This document shows positions 7,124 to 15,540 of a stretch of 43,914 bases of DNA, in pieces. The stretch covers positions 1 through 43,914 of the forward strand of contig JBDGRJ010000035.1 in the NCBI GenBank assembly GCA_042218115.1, given 5' to 3'. The position numbers and the translations under genes were made by a program. A model generated the notes under the pieces. It was given only the letters and a program-made list of their open reading frames with translations, was not told the origin of the DNA and searched no databases. How positions within the stretch are numbered: the stretch's first letter is position 1; each line of letters starts with the position of its first letter. The DNA is from JBDGRJ01 sp042218115. Lineage in GTDB: Bacteria > Patescibacteriota > Patescibacteriia > Magasanikbacterales > UBA922.

Positions 7124-8365
7124 TTAGTAATCTTTAATTAGATAATCCATAGGGTCCGTAGGTATGCCATCTTTTCTGACCTCCATGTGTAGATGAGGGC
7201 CTGTGGACCAGGGTCCGGATCCAGGGGTGCCAGGCATACCACCAGATAGCCCTATTTTTTGTCCTCTGGTAACAAACTCATTTTCCGAAACACTCACCTT
7301 GCTTAAATGAGAGTAAACTGTCGAGATGCCATTTGAGTGTACTACCATCACAAAGCTATAACATGAGGATGTTTGGCACCTTTTCGCTCTTGCCACATAT
7401 CCGGCCGCTGAAGCATGTACTTCTGTCCCTTGAGCGGCTCTAATATCTATTCCTTTGTGTTCCATTATGTGTTTAAAAGGATAGTCTTCGTCATGGAACT
7501 CAGCGGTTATATAACGACTTTGTGTGGGCCAAGAGAGTGTTGTTGGATCACCTTCAATTCTGTCTCTAAGTTCTTTTTTTCGTTCTACTTTTTTTCTTAC
7601 TTTTTGTTCTATATTTCTTATATCTCTCTCTATCTGCTGAAATTTAGAGCGCAAATTATTTACTAATGTCTTATATTTTAGTTCTGATCTTTGCACTCGC
7701 TCAAGTACCCTTTCTTTTAATTCTTTTTGCTCTTTCAGGTCCTGTTTCTTATTTTCAAGCTTATCTTTTTGAGATTCAAATTCTTGTTTCATTTTCTCTT
7801 TCTGCTTTTTTTCTCTTTGTAGTTCAGTTTTGTTTTGTTTTAAAGCCTTTGTGCTTTCAGCCAAGTCACGCTCAACAGACTCAAGTTGTTGTAGTTTATT
7901 ATAAAATTCGGAAAAATTATCATAAGCAGCCAAGACTTCCACAAACTGATGCCTACCTTTTTGATGTAATGTTTTAACCAGTTCTCCTATCATTTCTTTC
8001 TGTCTTTTTATGTCCTGCTCCTTTTGTTTAATATCTTTGTTCAAAGATTTTATACGTAAATTTAAGGATTCTACTCTTTTCTCTACTTTTTCTATCTCTA
8101 ACTCAGTCTGAGAGATATTATTTTCAATAATATCCATTTGATTTGATAGCGACACAGCTTCTCTTCTTTTTGATTCAGCTTTATTCTGATATTTTTGAAT
8201 ACTCTCCTCAATATCGTCTATTTTTTCTCTCTTCTTCTCTATCTTATCCTTTAATTTATCTATATCTTGCTCTAACTGAGAATAGCTAAAATTAGGAAGG
8301 AGAGTTGCACTAGTTGCAACTAAAAATAAGGTTAATATTGTATAAAAAAATGACTTTTTAGTCAT
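7124..8365 (-). CDS. M23 metallopeptidase with long coiled coil (EnvC/murein hydrolase activator-like)
   Basis: 413 residues. A signal peptide or anchor (about 1-29, hydrophobic FFYTILTLFLVATSATLL) is followed by about 230 residues of Lys/Glu/Gln-rich coiled coil and a C-terminal LytM domain from about 285. The zinc site looks complete: HKGID at 303-307 (first His and Asp) and HLH at 391-393. An active site with this layout points to a real peptidoglycan endopeptidase more than to a degenerate EnvC activator. It should act outside the membrane in cell separation or wall turnover. The ATG lies inside the end of gltX (8-bp overlap), and it is the last gene of the thpR-gltX operon. Confidence 0.87.
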   Translation of the reverse strand: MTKKSFFYTILTLFLVATSATLLPNFSYSQLEQDIDKLKDKIEKKREKIDDIEESIQKYQNKAESKRREAVSLSNQMDIIENNISQTELEIEKVEKRVESLNLRIKSLNKDIKQKEQDIKRQKEMIGELVKTLHQKGRHQFVEVLAAYDNFSEFYNKLQQLESVERDLAESTKALKQNKTELQREKKQKEKMKQEFESQKDKLENKKQDLKEQKELKERVLERVQRSELKYKTLVNNLRSKFQQIERDIRNIEQKVRKKVERKKELRDRIEGDPTTLSWPTQSRYITAEFHDEDYPFKHIMEHKGIDIRAAQGTEVHASAAGYVARAKRCQTSSCYSFVMVVHSNGISTVYSHLSKVSVSENEFVTRGQKIGLSGGMPGTPGSGPWSTGPHLHMEVRKDGIPTDPMDYLIKDY

Positions 8366-9866
8366 TTAGTTTATTTATAGCAGTGTTAACTCTAGATATA
8401 GTTTTATTTTTGCCTAACACAGCTGCGGTCTCAAAAGGTCCAGGAGAGTTTTTTCTGCCGGTCAAAGCCACTCTCAGAGGCCACAATACATTTCCTACTC
8501 CGTACTCTTTTATCTCATTAATCCAGTTAAATATCTGTTCCTCGAGCTGGTCTTCATTCCATTTATCTTCTTCTAGATCTTCTAGAAACTCTTTAATCTG
8601 AGATAATTTCTCTTCTGCGTCTTGTTTGTCAGCATCTCTCCACTCCAGTAATTCATCCTCATAATTTAATTCATCAGAAAATACAAAACCTACAGATTCC
8701 ACTAGTTCAACTAAATTATTCGCTCTTTCTTGTTCTAACTTCACCACTTGTTTTAGCCAATCATAATCTATTTCTTCACCTATATCACCTTCATCCAATA
8801 CACCAGCATTTACAAAAAATGGGATAGCTCTTTGGGTTAATTCATCAAGACCCATTTCTTTCATGTATTGTTTATTATACCAATCGAGTTTATCTTTATC
8901 GAATACACTTGAGGATTTCTTGCACCTTTCTAGACTAAATTCCTCCTCTAGTTCTTTTAGTGAAAAAATTTCTCGGTCATCACCGGGATTCCACCCCAAA
9001 AATGCTATAAAATTAACTAATGCCTCAGATAGATACCCCGACTCTTTATAATCAAACACAGAAACATCTCCATGCCTCTTTGAGAGTTTGTCTCCTTGCT
9101 CATTTACTAGTAACGGCAGATGAGCAAAGTTCGGTTTCTCCCAACCTAGAGCCTCGTACATCAAAATATGCTTTGGGGTCGAAGAGAGCCACTCTTCACC
9201 GCGAACAACATCAGTGACTTCCATCAAATGGTCATCTACGACATTTGCTAAATGATAGGTAGGCATCCCATCTGATTTAACCAAAATCTGATCATCAACC
9301 TGGTCTGTATCAAAACTTACATTCCCCATTACTCCATCTTCAAACTCAACTTGTTCATGTTGTGGAGCTTTTAGTCGGATAACATACTCTTCCCCTCTAT
9401 CTAGCCTCTCTTCAACCTCTTTTTTTGATAAAGTCGTTTCATTTTCCATAATTCTTCTATCGTACATTGGGGCTTTGCCCGATTCCTGTTGTTTATTTCT
9501 CATCTCTTCAAGCTCCTCCTCGGTATCAAATGCTCTATAGGCTGCACCTTTATTTAATAATTCCTCTGCATAATCTAAATAAATATCTTTTCTCTGGGAT
9601 TGAATATATGGACCTAAATCACCTTTCTGGATAATCTCACCTCCATCCATATCGACGCCCTCATCTATTTCTAGACCTGACCACTTCAAAGACTTGATAA
9701 TATTCTCAATCCCGCCCTCAACAAGTCTTTCTCTATCAGTATCTTCTATTCTAAGCATGAACTTGCCTCCCTTTTTTCTCGCTAATAAATAAGCATACAA
9801 TGCTGTTCTTAGCCCACCTACATGAAGAAAACCAGTTGGACTCGGAGCAAATCTTGTTTTGGTCAT
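8358..9866 (-). CDS. gltX: Glutamate--tRNA ligase
   Basis: Class I aminoacyl-tRNA synthetase of 502 residues that charges tRNA-Glu (and, in many bacteria without GlnRS, tRNA-Gln for later amidation). Seen: the HIGH-type motif as HVGG in RFAPSPTGFLHVGGLRTA (residues 5-22) and the KMSKS-type loop as KLSKRHGD near 259. An anticodon-binding domain fills the C-terminal third. Length is normal for bacterial GltX. It overlaps the downstream M23 gene by 8 bp and lies 32 bp after the RNA methyltransferase gene. Confidence 0.95.
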   Translation of the reverse strand: MTKTRFAPSPTGFLHVGGLRTALYAYLLARKKGGKFMLRIEDTDRERLVEGGIENIIKSLKWSGLEIDEGVDMDGGEIIQKGDLGPYIQSQRKDIYLDYAEELLNKGAAYRAFDTEEELEEMRNKQQESGKAPMYDRRIMENETTLSKKEVEERLDRGEEYVIRLKAPQHEQVEFEDGVMGNVSFDTDQVDDQILVKSDGMPTYHLANVVDDHLMEVTDVVRGEEWLSSTPKHILMYEALGWEKPNFAHLPLLVNEQGDKLSKRHGDVSVFDYKESGYLSEALVNFIAFLGWNPGDDREIFSLKELEEEFSLERCKKSSSVFDKDKLDWYNKQYMKEMGLDELTQRAIPFFVNAGVLDEGDIGEEIDYDWLKQVVKLEQERANNLVELVESVGFVFSDELNYEDELLEWRDADKQDAEEKLSQIKEFLEDLEEDKWNEDQLEEQIFNWINEIKEYGVGNVLWPLRVALTGRKNSPGPFETAAVLGKNKTISRVNTAINKLND

Positions 9867-9898
9867 ACTAATTTACTTATTTTATGATTAACTGAATT

Positions 9899-10660
9899 TT
9901 AAGATTGCATATTAAAAAAAACAATTCCAGCAGAAACTCCGATGTTGAGAGATTCTGCTTCACCGCTTCCTTCGATAGTATACCGCGCATCGAGCATATT
10001 TTCAATCTCATCCGCTAATCCGTGCGACTCATTGCCAAAAATATATACAGCCTTTTTATCTAACTTTTCTGTGTTACTTATTTTTCTCCCCTTTAAATCC
10101 AAACCAAATAATTTATATCCGCCTTCTTTTAACTTTTTTAAATCCTTCTTTACATCATTTGTTTCTACAATATCAACATGAAAAAAAGATCCCATCGATG
10201 AACGGACAACCTTTTCATTTCTAGCCTCTACACTTCCCTCTGAAATTAGAATGTTGTTAATACCAAACCAGTTAGCTGTTCTAATGATTGTACCAAGATT
10301 CCCGGGATCACTAATACGATCAAGGCAAATTACTGGCTTTCCATTTTCAAGGTCACTTACACTCCTCTTCTCTGCTTTCACTATGGCTAGAACTCCAGGG
10401 AAAGTTTCAGTTGTTTTAATTTTTTGTGCTTGTTTTTTATCACTTTTTCCGACCGAAATGCCTTTATTTTTTGCTAAATTTAGCATTTTTTCGTAATCTT
10501 TTTCCATTTTTTCTTCTATTACTAGCATAATCACTTCTGATGAGCCACTAATAGCTTCCATCACCCCCTTTTCTCCTTCGACTAAATACTCACCATATTT
10601 CTCCCGAAACTTTTTTTGATGCAACTTTGTAATATGAGTCTGATCAGAGTTTGAAAGCAT
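9899..10660 (-). CDS. TrmH/SpoU-family RNA 2'-O-methyltransferase
   Basis: 253 residues. The N-terminal substrate-binding domain (about 1-90) opens HQKKFREKYGEYLVEGEK, the usual rRNA-type SpoU lead. The SPOUT knot domain has motif 1 DPGNLGTIIRTANWFG near 118-133, motif 2 FGNESHGL near 208-215 and motif 3 SLNIGVSAGI near 238-247. It uses S-adenosylmethionine to methylate a ribose in rRNA or tRNA; the target (RlmB-like or TsnR-like) cannot be told from sequence. It lies 1 bp after the inositol-phosphatase stop region, within an operon. Confidence 0.87.
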   Translation of the reverse strand: MLSNSDQTHITKLHQKKFREKYGEYLVEGEKGVMEAISGSSEVIMLVIEEKMEKDYEKMLNLAKNKGISVGKSDKKQAQKIKTTETFPGVLAIVKAEKRSVSDLENGKPVICLDRISDPGNLGTIIRTANWFGINNILISEGSVEARNEKVVRSSMGSFFHVDIVETNDVKKDLKKLKEGGYKLFGLDLKGRKISNTEKLDKKAVYIFGNESHGLADEIENMLDARYTIEGSGEAESLNIGVSAGIVFFNMQS

Positions 10661-10661
10661 T

Positions 10662-11444
10662 CTATTTAATTACTTCAAGCATAGTGGAGTGTATATTATC
10701 GTTAGATGTTACTACATCTTTTTGGCTGATATCATAATCATTACCACCGGGATCAGTTATATTTCCTCCAGCTTGTTGTAAAATAATTGCTCCTGCTGCA
10801 TAATCCCATGGACTAAGATTATACTCCCAGTACCCATCTATTCTGCCTGCGGCTAAATAACAAAAATCTAGTGCAGCAGCACCCATTCTTCTTATGCCGC
10901 CGACATCCTGCTTTAAGAATGATCTCATCATATCTATATTTTTCATTGACAACTTACCACTTCTATCATAAGGAAAGCCCGTTGCTATAATACTTTCACT
11001 TAATTTAGATTTGGTGCTTACCTTTATTTCTTTATTATTTAAGTATGCCTGCTGATCTTCTGTATCCGCATAAAACATTTCATCTGAGACAGGATTAAAA
11101 ACTAACCCTAATATGGGTTTATCTTTTTTGTATAAAGCTATCGAAATACAAAAGTGAGGAATTTTTTGAGCAAAATTCGTAGTTCCATCGATCGGGTCTA
11201 TATACCAGCTATATCCCGAAGTACCTCCTATTCGATCTGACTCCTCTTTTACTATTGAGTGGTCCGGGTAAGATTCCCTTATTGTATCTACTATTATCTG
11301 TTCTGATTCTTTGTCTGATTCCGTAATTAAATTAAATGAACCTTCATCTTTTTTGTCTATATTAACACCATCTTTATTAAATTGTTGCTCTAAGTAGTTT
11401 CCCGCCTCTTTAGCCGCCTTGACTGCTACTCTTTTTCTCTTCAT
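10662..11444 (-). CDS. Inositol monophosphatase family protein
   Basis: 260 residues with the metal-dependent phosphatase signatures: EES in HSIVKEESDRIGG, the core DPIDGTTNFAQ near 90-100, and the C-terminal WDYAAGAIIL. Family members remove phosphate from inositol monophosphate, PAP or fructose bisphosphate; bacterial SuhB also binds RNA and NusA. Which applies here is open. The first 35 bp overlap the end of the WecG-like gene, so the two are likely co-translated. Confidence 0.88.
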   Translation of the reverse strand: MKRKRVAVKAAKEAGNYLEQQFNKDGVNIDKKDEGSFNLITESDKESEQIIVDTIRESYPDHSIVKEESDRIGGTSGYSWYIDPIDGTTNFAQKIPHFCISIALYKKDKPILGLVFNPVSDEMFYADTEDQQAYLNNKEIKVSTKSKLSESIIATGFPYDRSGKLSMKNIDMMRSFLKQDVGGIRRMGAAALDFCYLAAGRIDGYWEYNLSPWDYAAGAIILQQAGGNITDPGGNDYDISQKDVVTSNDNIHSTMLEVIK

Positions 11445-12225
11445 TTGTTATTTTATTAAATAAATATTTTAATTGATACAAAAAATTAAGTACAGGAAAA
11501 ATTACTACAGCTTTTATTATTCTAGTAAGACGAGAGGGTTCTTTATACAATCTATACAACCACTCAAAACCCCAATTCCTAACCCAAGTAGGGGCTCTTT
11601 CTACTTTTCCTGCATGATAGTCAAACGCACCACCCACTCCCATAGCTATATCAACCCCCGGGATATCCTCAAGATACGCATGTATCCAGAGTTCTTGCTT
11701 GATATGTCCAAATGCAACAAATAATACATCAGGTGACTTCATTACTATCTCATGCAGAATATGTTCGTTCTTATTGGTATTCAAGCCTAGCTTATTAATA
11801 TTGCCAACCTTATTGAGTTTAATTTTTGGTCCCGGATGAGAACCAATAATATTTAGATCGGGATATTTATTTTTTATATTTTGCTGTAAATCTTTCAGTA
11901 CATCCTCAGAACCAGAGCCTAGAAGATATACACTTTTATCTTGTTGTTCAGCTAAATCACAGATATCCAGCATAAAATCAGTACCTGTGATTCGCTCAAA
12001 CTTATGAAAATTAAAGAAATTTATCCCCTTACTGTCACAAAGGTTCAAAGAAGCATCATTCAAAACTTGTTGGAAATAATCATCACGACTAGCATCTACC
12101 AACATTTCAGCATTTGGAGTAAATATCATATGAGATTCATCTGAATTGAAAAAATCTCTTACTTTTTCCTTACTTTCTGTCTTATTTGTCGTTGATATCT
12201 CTACATCTATAACCTTTTTTGCCAT
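11410..12225 (-). CDS. WecG/TagA/CpsF family glycosyltransferase
   Basis: 271 residues. GT26 family proteins transfer N-acetylmannosamine(uronate) or a similar sugar to undecaprenyl-linked GlcNAc in teichoic acid or enterobacterial-antigen-like polymers. Family signatures seen: FTPNAEMLVDASRD near 36-49, LLGSGSEDVL, the VAFGHIKQELWI motif, and GVGGAFDYHAGKVERAPTWV near 201-220, followed by the amphipathic basic C-terminal tail that attaches TagA to membrane. The C-terminus has a further hydrophobic stretch (AVVIFPVLNFLYQLKYLF). It supports the presence of a lipid-linked surface glycan, together with the aminotransferase near 2.4 kb. Confidence 0.87.
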   Translation of the reverse strand: MAKKVIDVEISTTNKTESKEKVRDFFNSDESHMIFTPNAEMLVDASRDDYFQQVLNDASLNLCDSKGINFFNFHKFERITGTDFMLDICDLAEQQDKSVYLLGSGSEDVLKDLQQNIKNKYPDLNIIGSHPGPKIKLNKVGNINKLGLNTNKNEHILHEIVMKSPDVLFVAFGHIKQELWIHAYLEDIPGVDIAMGVGGAFDYHAGKVERAPTWVRNWGFEWLYRLYKEPSRLTRIIKAVVIFPVLNFLYQLKYLFNKITNEEKKSSSQGG

Positions 12226-12228
12226 AAA

Positions 12229-12774
12229 CTATAGCTTTATTGACTCTAATGTCTTATACTCCGGACCACTTGGCTTTAGCTTACTTTTCTTAATCTCAAC
12301 CTCATCTACCTTAAAACTATAATCTATATCTAAGTTTGGCAACCTAATCTCCGAATTGTCTTTTTGTATTCTTCCTAAAGTTATATGCGGGATCCACTTT
12401 TTATTATCATAAGGCAGGCTGTTTTTATCCAAATAACTACGGAGGTTCTGTTCAAGTTCGAAGCTGTTTCTTCCGTTGAGCTCTTTTAGTTTATTTATTA
12501 ATACACTCGGATTGTCTAATGAGGGAAAGGCGTCTAGCTTGAAAAAAGAAAATTTAAAAGGAACAATCGGTTCTGCAGCTTGCTTTATAAGTGTACTCAA
12601 TTGTTCCAGTTCATCCTTTTCTAAGTCACCTATAAACTTTAAGGTAACATGCATTTTACTGGGCTCAGTCCATTTAACTTTTGGGGTTTTGTTGTTTGCC
12701 TGTATCTGCTTTTGTGTGTTTTTTAGTTGTGTTTTAACTTCTTTTGGTATCGGCAAAGATATGAAGATCCTCAT
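12229..12774 (-). CDS. thpR: RNA 2',3'-cyclic phosphodiesterase (2H family)
   Basis: 181 residues with the two HxTx motifs of the 2H phosphoesterase superfamily: HVTLKFIGD near 47-55 and HITLGRIQ near 130-137. The family opens RNA 2',3'-cyclic phosphates to 2'-phosphates and can ligate tRNA halves in vitro. It starts the minus-strand operon. The stop (TAG) lies 3 bp before the WecG-like ATG. A possible promoter sits at 12786-12815. Confidence 0.88.
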   Translation of the reverse strand: MRIFISLPIPKEVKTQLKNTQKQIQANNKTPKVKWTEPSKMHVTLKFIGDLEKDELEQLSTLIKQAAEPIVPFKFSFFKLDAFPSLDNPSVLINKLKELNGRNSFELEQNLRSYLDKNSLPYDNKKWIPHITLGRIQKDNSEIRLPNLDIDYSFKVDEVEIKKSKLKPSGPEYKTLESIKL

Positions 12775-12785
12775 TTTTAGATAGC

Positions 12786-12815
12786 TTTATATTTAGTACC
12801 GTATAAAAGTAACAA
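12786..12815 (-). promoter_or_regulatory. Possible promoter of thpR operon
   Basis: Minus strand: TTGTTA (12810-12815), an 18-bp spacer, TATAAA (12786-12791), about 12 bp before the thpR ATG. It lies back to back with the clpB promoter. Confidence 0.4.
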
Positions 12816-12818
12816 ATT

Positions 12819-12847
12819 TTGACAAAGTTTTCCAGTCGTGTTATATT
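12819..12847 (+). promoter_or_regulatory. Sigma70 promoter of clpB
   Basis: Perfect -35 TTGACA (12819-12824), a 17-bp spacer and -10 TATATT (12842-12847). The predicted start near 12854 falls inside the CIRCE element. Confidence 0.8.
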
Positions 12848-12872
12848 ATCACTCGAAGACTTAGAGTGATAA
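12846..12872 (+). promoter_or_regulatory. CIRCE operator (HrcA site)
   Basis: TTATCACTC, nine bases, then GAGTGATAA: a perfect 9-bp inverted repeat with the exact N9 spacing of CIRCE (consensus TTAGCACTC-N9-GAGTGCTAA, with G to T and C to A at one symmetric position). It overlaps the -10 box and start point of clpB, where bound HrcA would block transcription until heat shock. Confidence 0.85.
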
Positions 12873-12889
12873 ATACAAAAATTTCCACT

Positions 12890-15538
12890 ATGATTCCACA
12901 AAATTTTACAAATAAAGCAAAAAAAGCACTACAAGAGGCCTCGAAATTAGCACAAAAAAACAATCAGAGTGAGATTCAGCCTCCTCATCTTTTTTGTGCC
13001 CTACTTCAGCAAAAAGAAGGTGTAGTCCGCTCAGTATTAAAAAAACTAAATGTAAATATTAAACAGCTTAGAGACGATATTAGTAATTTAATTAAAAGAT
13101 TACCGAAAAACACTGATGGTGCAGCCGAAGCAGGGTTCGGTCAAGTTACGATGAGTAAATCGATGGCATATATTATTAAGAGCGCTCAGAAAGAATCTCA
13201 AAAAATGGGTGACCAATATATTAGTGTAGAACATATCCTACTTGCTTTCTTATCAAGCCAAAACCCGATTAGTGAAAAATTGGCTCAGGAAAATGTACAG
13301 TATGATGATATAAAAGAGGTTATCGATGATATAAGGGGTGACAAGATGGTGGATTCGCCTAGTGCAGAAAGTACTTATGAAGCCTTAGAAAAATATGGAA
13401 TGAATTTTACTCGTTTAGCCGAGGAGGAGGAGCTGGACCCAATAATAGGAAGAGATGATGAGATCAGAAGAGTTATGCAGGTATTATCAAGAAGAACTAA
13501 AAATAACCCTGTACTTATCGGAGAAGCAGGAGTAGGAAAGACAGCTATAGTAGAAGGCTTGGCTCAAAGAATTGTAAATGGTGACGTTCCTGAAAGTTTA
13601 GAAGGAAAACAGGTCATATCTCTAGACATTGGTTCTCTGCTCGCTGGTACTCGTTTTCGTGGTGAGTTTGAGCAGAGATTCAAAGCTGTGTTAAACGAAA
13701 TAAAAGAATCAGATGGTGAGATAATTCTCTTTATAGATGAGCTTCATACAATCATGGGAGCAGGGTCCTCTGAAGGTGCAGTAGATGCTTCTAACTTGCT
13801 TAAACCTGCTTTAGCTCGTGGTGAGCTAAATGCGATCGGAGCTACAACACTCAGCGAATATCAAGAGCATATCGAAAAAGATGCAGCTTTTGAAAGAAGA
13901 TTTCAAACCATATATGTTGAGGAGCCCTCAAATGAAAATGCAATCGCTATACTTCGAGGAATAAAAGAAAAATATGAAGTTCATCACGGTGTCAGAATCA
14001 CTGATCCTGCAATAGTGGCCGCAGTAAAGTTGTCCGACAGATATATCACAGAAAGAAATTTGCCCGACAAAGCGATCGATCTTATTGATGAAGCTACCTC
14101 CTCACTACGTTTAGAGATTGAATCCAGGCCGGATGAGCTTGATAAGATGAAGCGAGAAATTATGAAGATGGAGATAGAGGTTCAAGCACTGGAAAATGAG
14201 GACGATCCTGAGTCCAAGGAAAGATTAGATGATCTAAAAGAGGAGCTAGAAAATTTAAGAGAAGAAAGTAATGAACTCGAGGTGCATTGGAAAAATGAAA
14301 AGGATATTATCAAAGAAATTAGAAATAAAAAGAAAAAGATAGATGATCTTAAACAAAAAGCTGAGAAACTAGAACGACAAGGAGAGCTGCAAAAAGTCGC
14401 TGAAATTAGATATGCAGAAATACCAAAGACCGAAAAAGAAGTGGAAGAACTTGAGGAAAAGCTAGAAGATATACAAACCGACAAATCCATACTAAAAGAA
14501 GAAATTACTGAAGAAGATATTGCAAAAGTGGTCTCCCGCTGGACCGGAATCCCGGTCTCTAAGATGCTACAAAGCGAAAAAGAGAAACTTGCCAATATGG
14601 AAGAAAAGATCAGTGAAAGAGTAATCGGACAAGATGAAGCTATTGAAGCGGTTTCCAATGCTATTAGACGGTCCAGAGCAGGTGTAGCCGACAAAGATAA
14701 ACCAATAGGCTCTTTCCTCTTTTTAGGCCCAACCGGTGTTGGTAAGACGGAACTAGCCAAAACACTGGCAGAATTTCTCTTCGATGATGAGGAAGCTATG
14801 GTCCGAGTAGATATGTCTGAATATATGGAAAAGCACTCTGTAAGTAAATTTGTTGGTTCACCCCCTGGTTATGTAGGTTTTGATGAAGGAGGTCAGCTTA
14901 CTGAAAAAATTAGAAAAAGACCATACTCTGTGGTTTTATTTGATGAAGTAGAAAAAGCGCATCCAGAGGTATTTAATACTATGCTGCAAATATTAGATGA
15001 CGGACATATTAAAGACGGAAAAGGAAGAAAAGTAAACTTCAAAAATACAGTCATTATTATGACCAGCAATATTGGTAGTGATAAGATTATGAACCTGGGA
15101 ACAAAAGGAGAGTTTGGATTTGAAGCCGGAGAAGACAAAACAATCGAAGAACAAGAGGATAAAATAAAAACTCAAGTCGAAAATAAATTGAAGGATAACT
15201 TCAGACCTGAATTTCTCAACAGAGTTGATGAAAAAATTATCTTTCATCCTCTATCAGAAGATGACCTAAGAGAAATAGTCGACCTCCAGTTGGATGAAGT
15301 AGAACAAAGATTAAACGAAGAAAAAATTGGACTAGAAGTAACCCAAGAAGCAAAAAAATACCTGGCTGATGAAGGGTATGATCCAAACTATGGAGCTAGA
15401 CCACTACAGAGAGTAATACAAAAAGAGGTACTTGATAAGATCGCACTAGATATCATTCAAGAAGATATTGAAGAAAGACAAACAGCTGTAGTAGATACTA
15501 ATGAGGATACAGAAGAGATTATAGTAACAAGCAAATAA
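12890..15538 (+). CDS. clpB: ATP-dependent disaggregase ClpB
   Basis: 882 residues from ATG 12890. Hexameric AAA+ protein that, with DnaK, pulls polypeptides out of aggregates. Domains: Clp N domain (about 1-145), AAA1 with Walker A GEAGVGKT near 202-210, a long coiled-coil M domain (about 400-530; Lys/Glu-rich) that marks ClpB against ClpA/C, AAA2 with GPTGVGKT near 611-618, and the C-terminal D2-small domain. A GTG in the same frame at 12866 lies inside the CIRCE element and is rejected as the start; MIPQNFTNKAKKAL matches the usual N-terminus. HrcA-type heat-shock control is directly visible upstream. It converges on the cysteine desulfurase gene with 2 bp between. Confidence 0.95.
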   Translation: MIPQNFTNKAKKALQEASKLAQKNNQSEIQPPHLFCALLQQKEGVVRSVLKKLNVNIKQLRDDISNLIKRLPKNTDGAAEAGFGQVTMSKSMAYIIKSAQKESQKMGDQYISVEHILLAFLSSQNPISEKLAQENVQYDDIKEVIDDIRGDKMVDSPSAESTYEALEKYGMNFTRLAEEEELDPIIGRDDEIRRVMQVLSRRTKNNPVLIGEAGVGKTAIVEGLAQRIVNGDVPESLEGKQVISLDIGSLLAGTRFRGEFEQRFKAVLNEIKESDGEIILFIDELHTIMGAGSSEGAVDASNLLKPALARGELNAIGATTLSEYQEHIEKDAAFERRFQTIYVEEPSNENAIAILRGIKEKYEVHHGVRITDPAIVAAVKLSDRYITERNLPDKAIDLIDEATSSLRLEIESRPDELDKMKREIMKMEIEVQALENEDDPESKERLDDLKEELENLREESNELEVHWKNEKDIIKEIRNKKKKIDDLKQKAEKLERQGELQKVAEIRYAEIPKTEKEVEELEEKLEDIQTDKSILKEEITEEDIAKVVSRWTGIPVSKMLQSEKEKLANMEEKISERVIGQDEAIEAVSNAIRRSRAGVADKDKPIGSFLFLGPTGVGKTELAKTLAEFLFDDEEAMVRVDMSEYMEKHSVSKFVGSPPGYVGFDEGGQLTEKIRKRPYSVVLFDEVEKAHPEVFNTMLQILDDGHIKDGKGRKVNFKNTVIIMTSNIGSDKIMNLGTKGEFGFEAGEDKTIEEQEDKIKTQVENKLKDNFRPEFLNRVDEKIIFHPLSEDDLREIVDLQLDEVEQRLNEEKIGLEVTQEAKKYLADEGYDPNYGARPLQRVIQKEVLDKIALDIIQEDIEERQTAVVDTNEDTEEIIVTSK

Positions 15539-15540
15539 AC

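Noticed and set aside
7415..7977. Two plus-strand frames within the M23 gene
   Set aside because: They are hydrophobic/serine-type shadows of the coiled-coil coding strand.
12866..12889. Upstream GTG start for clpB
   Set aside because: It lies inside the CIRCE operator and adds residues not seen at ClpB N-termini; ATG 12890 gives the usual MIPQNFTNKA start.
14182..14760. Long minus-strand frame inside clpB (serine-rich)
   Set aside because: It is the antisense shadow of the Glu/Lys-rich ClpB coiled coil; no homology or start signals.
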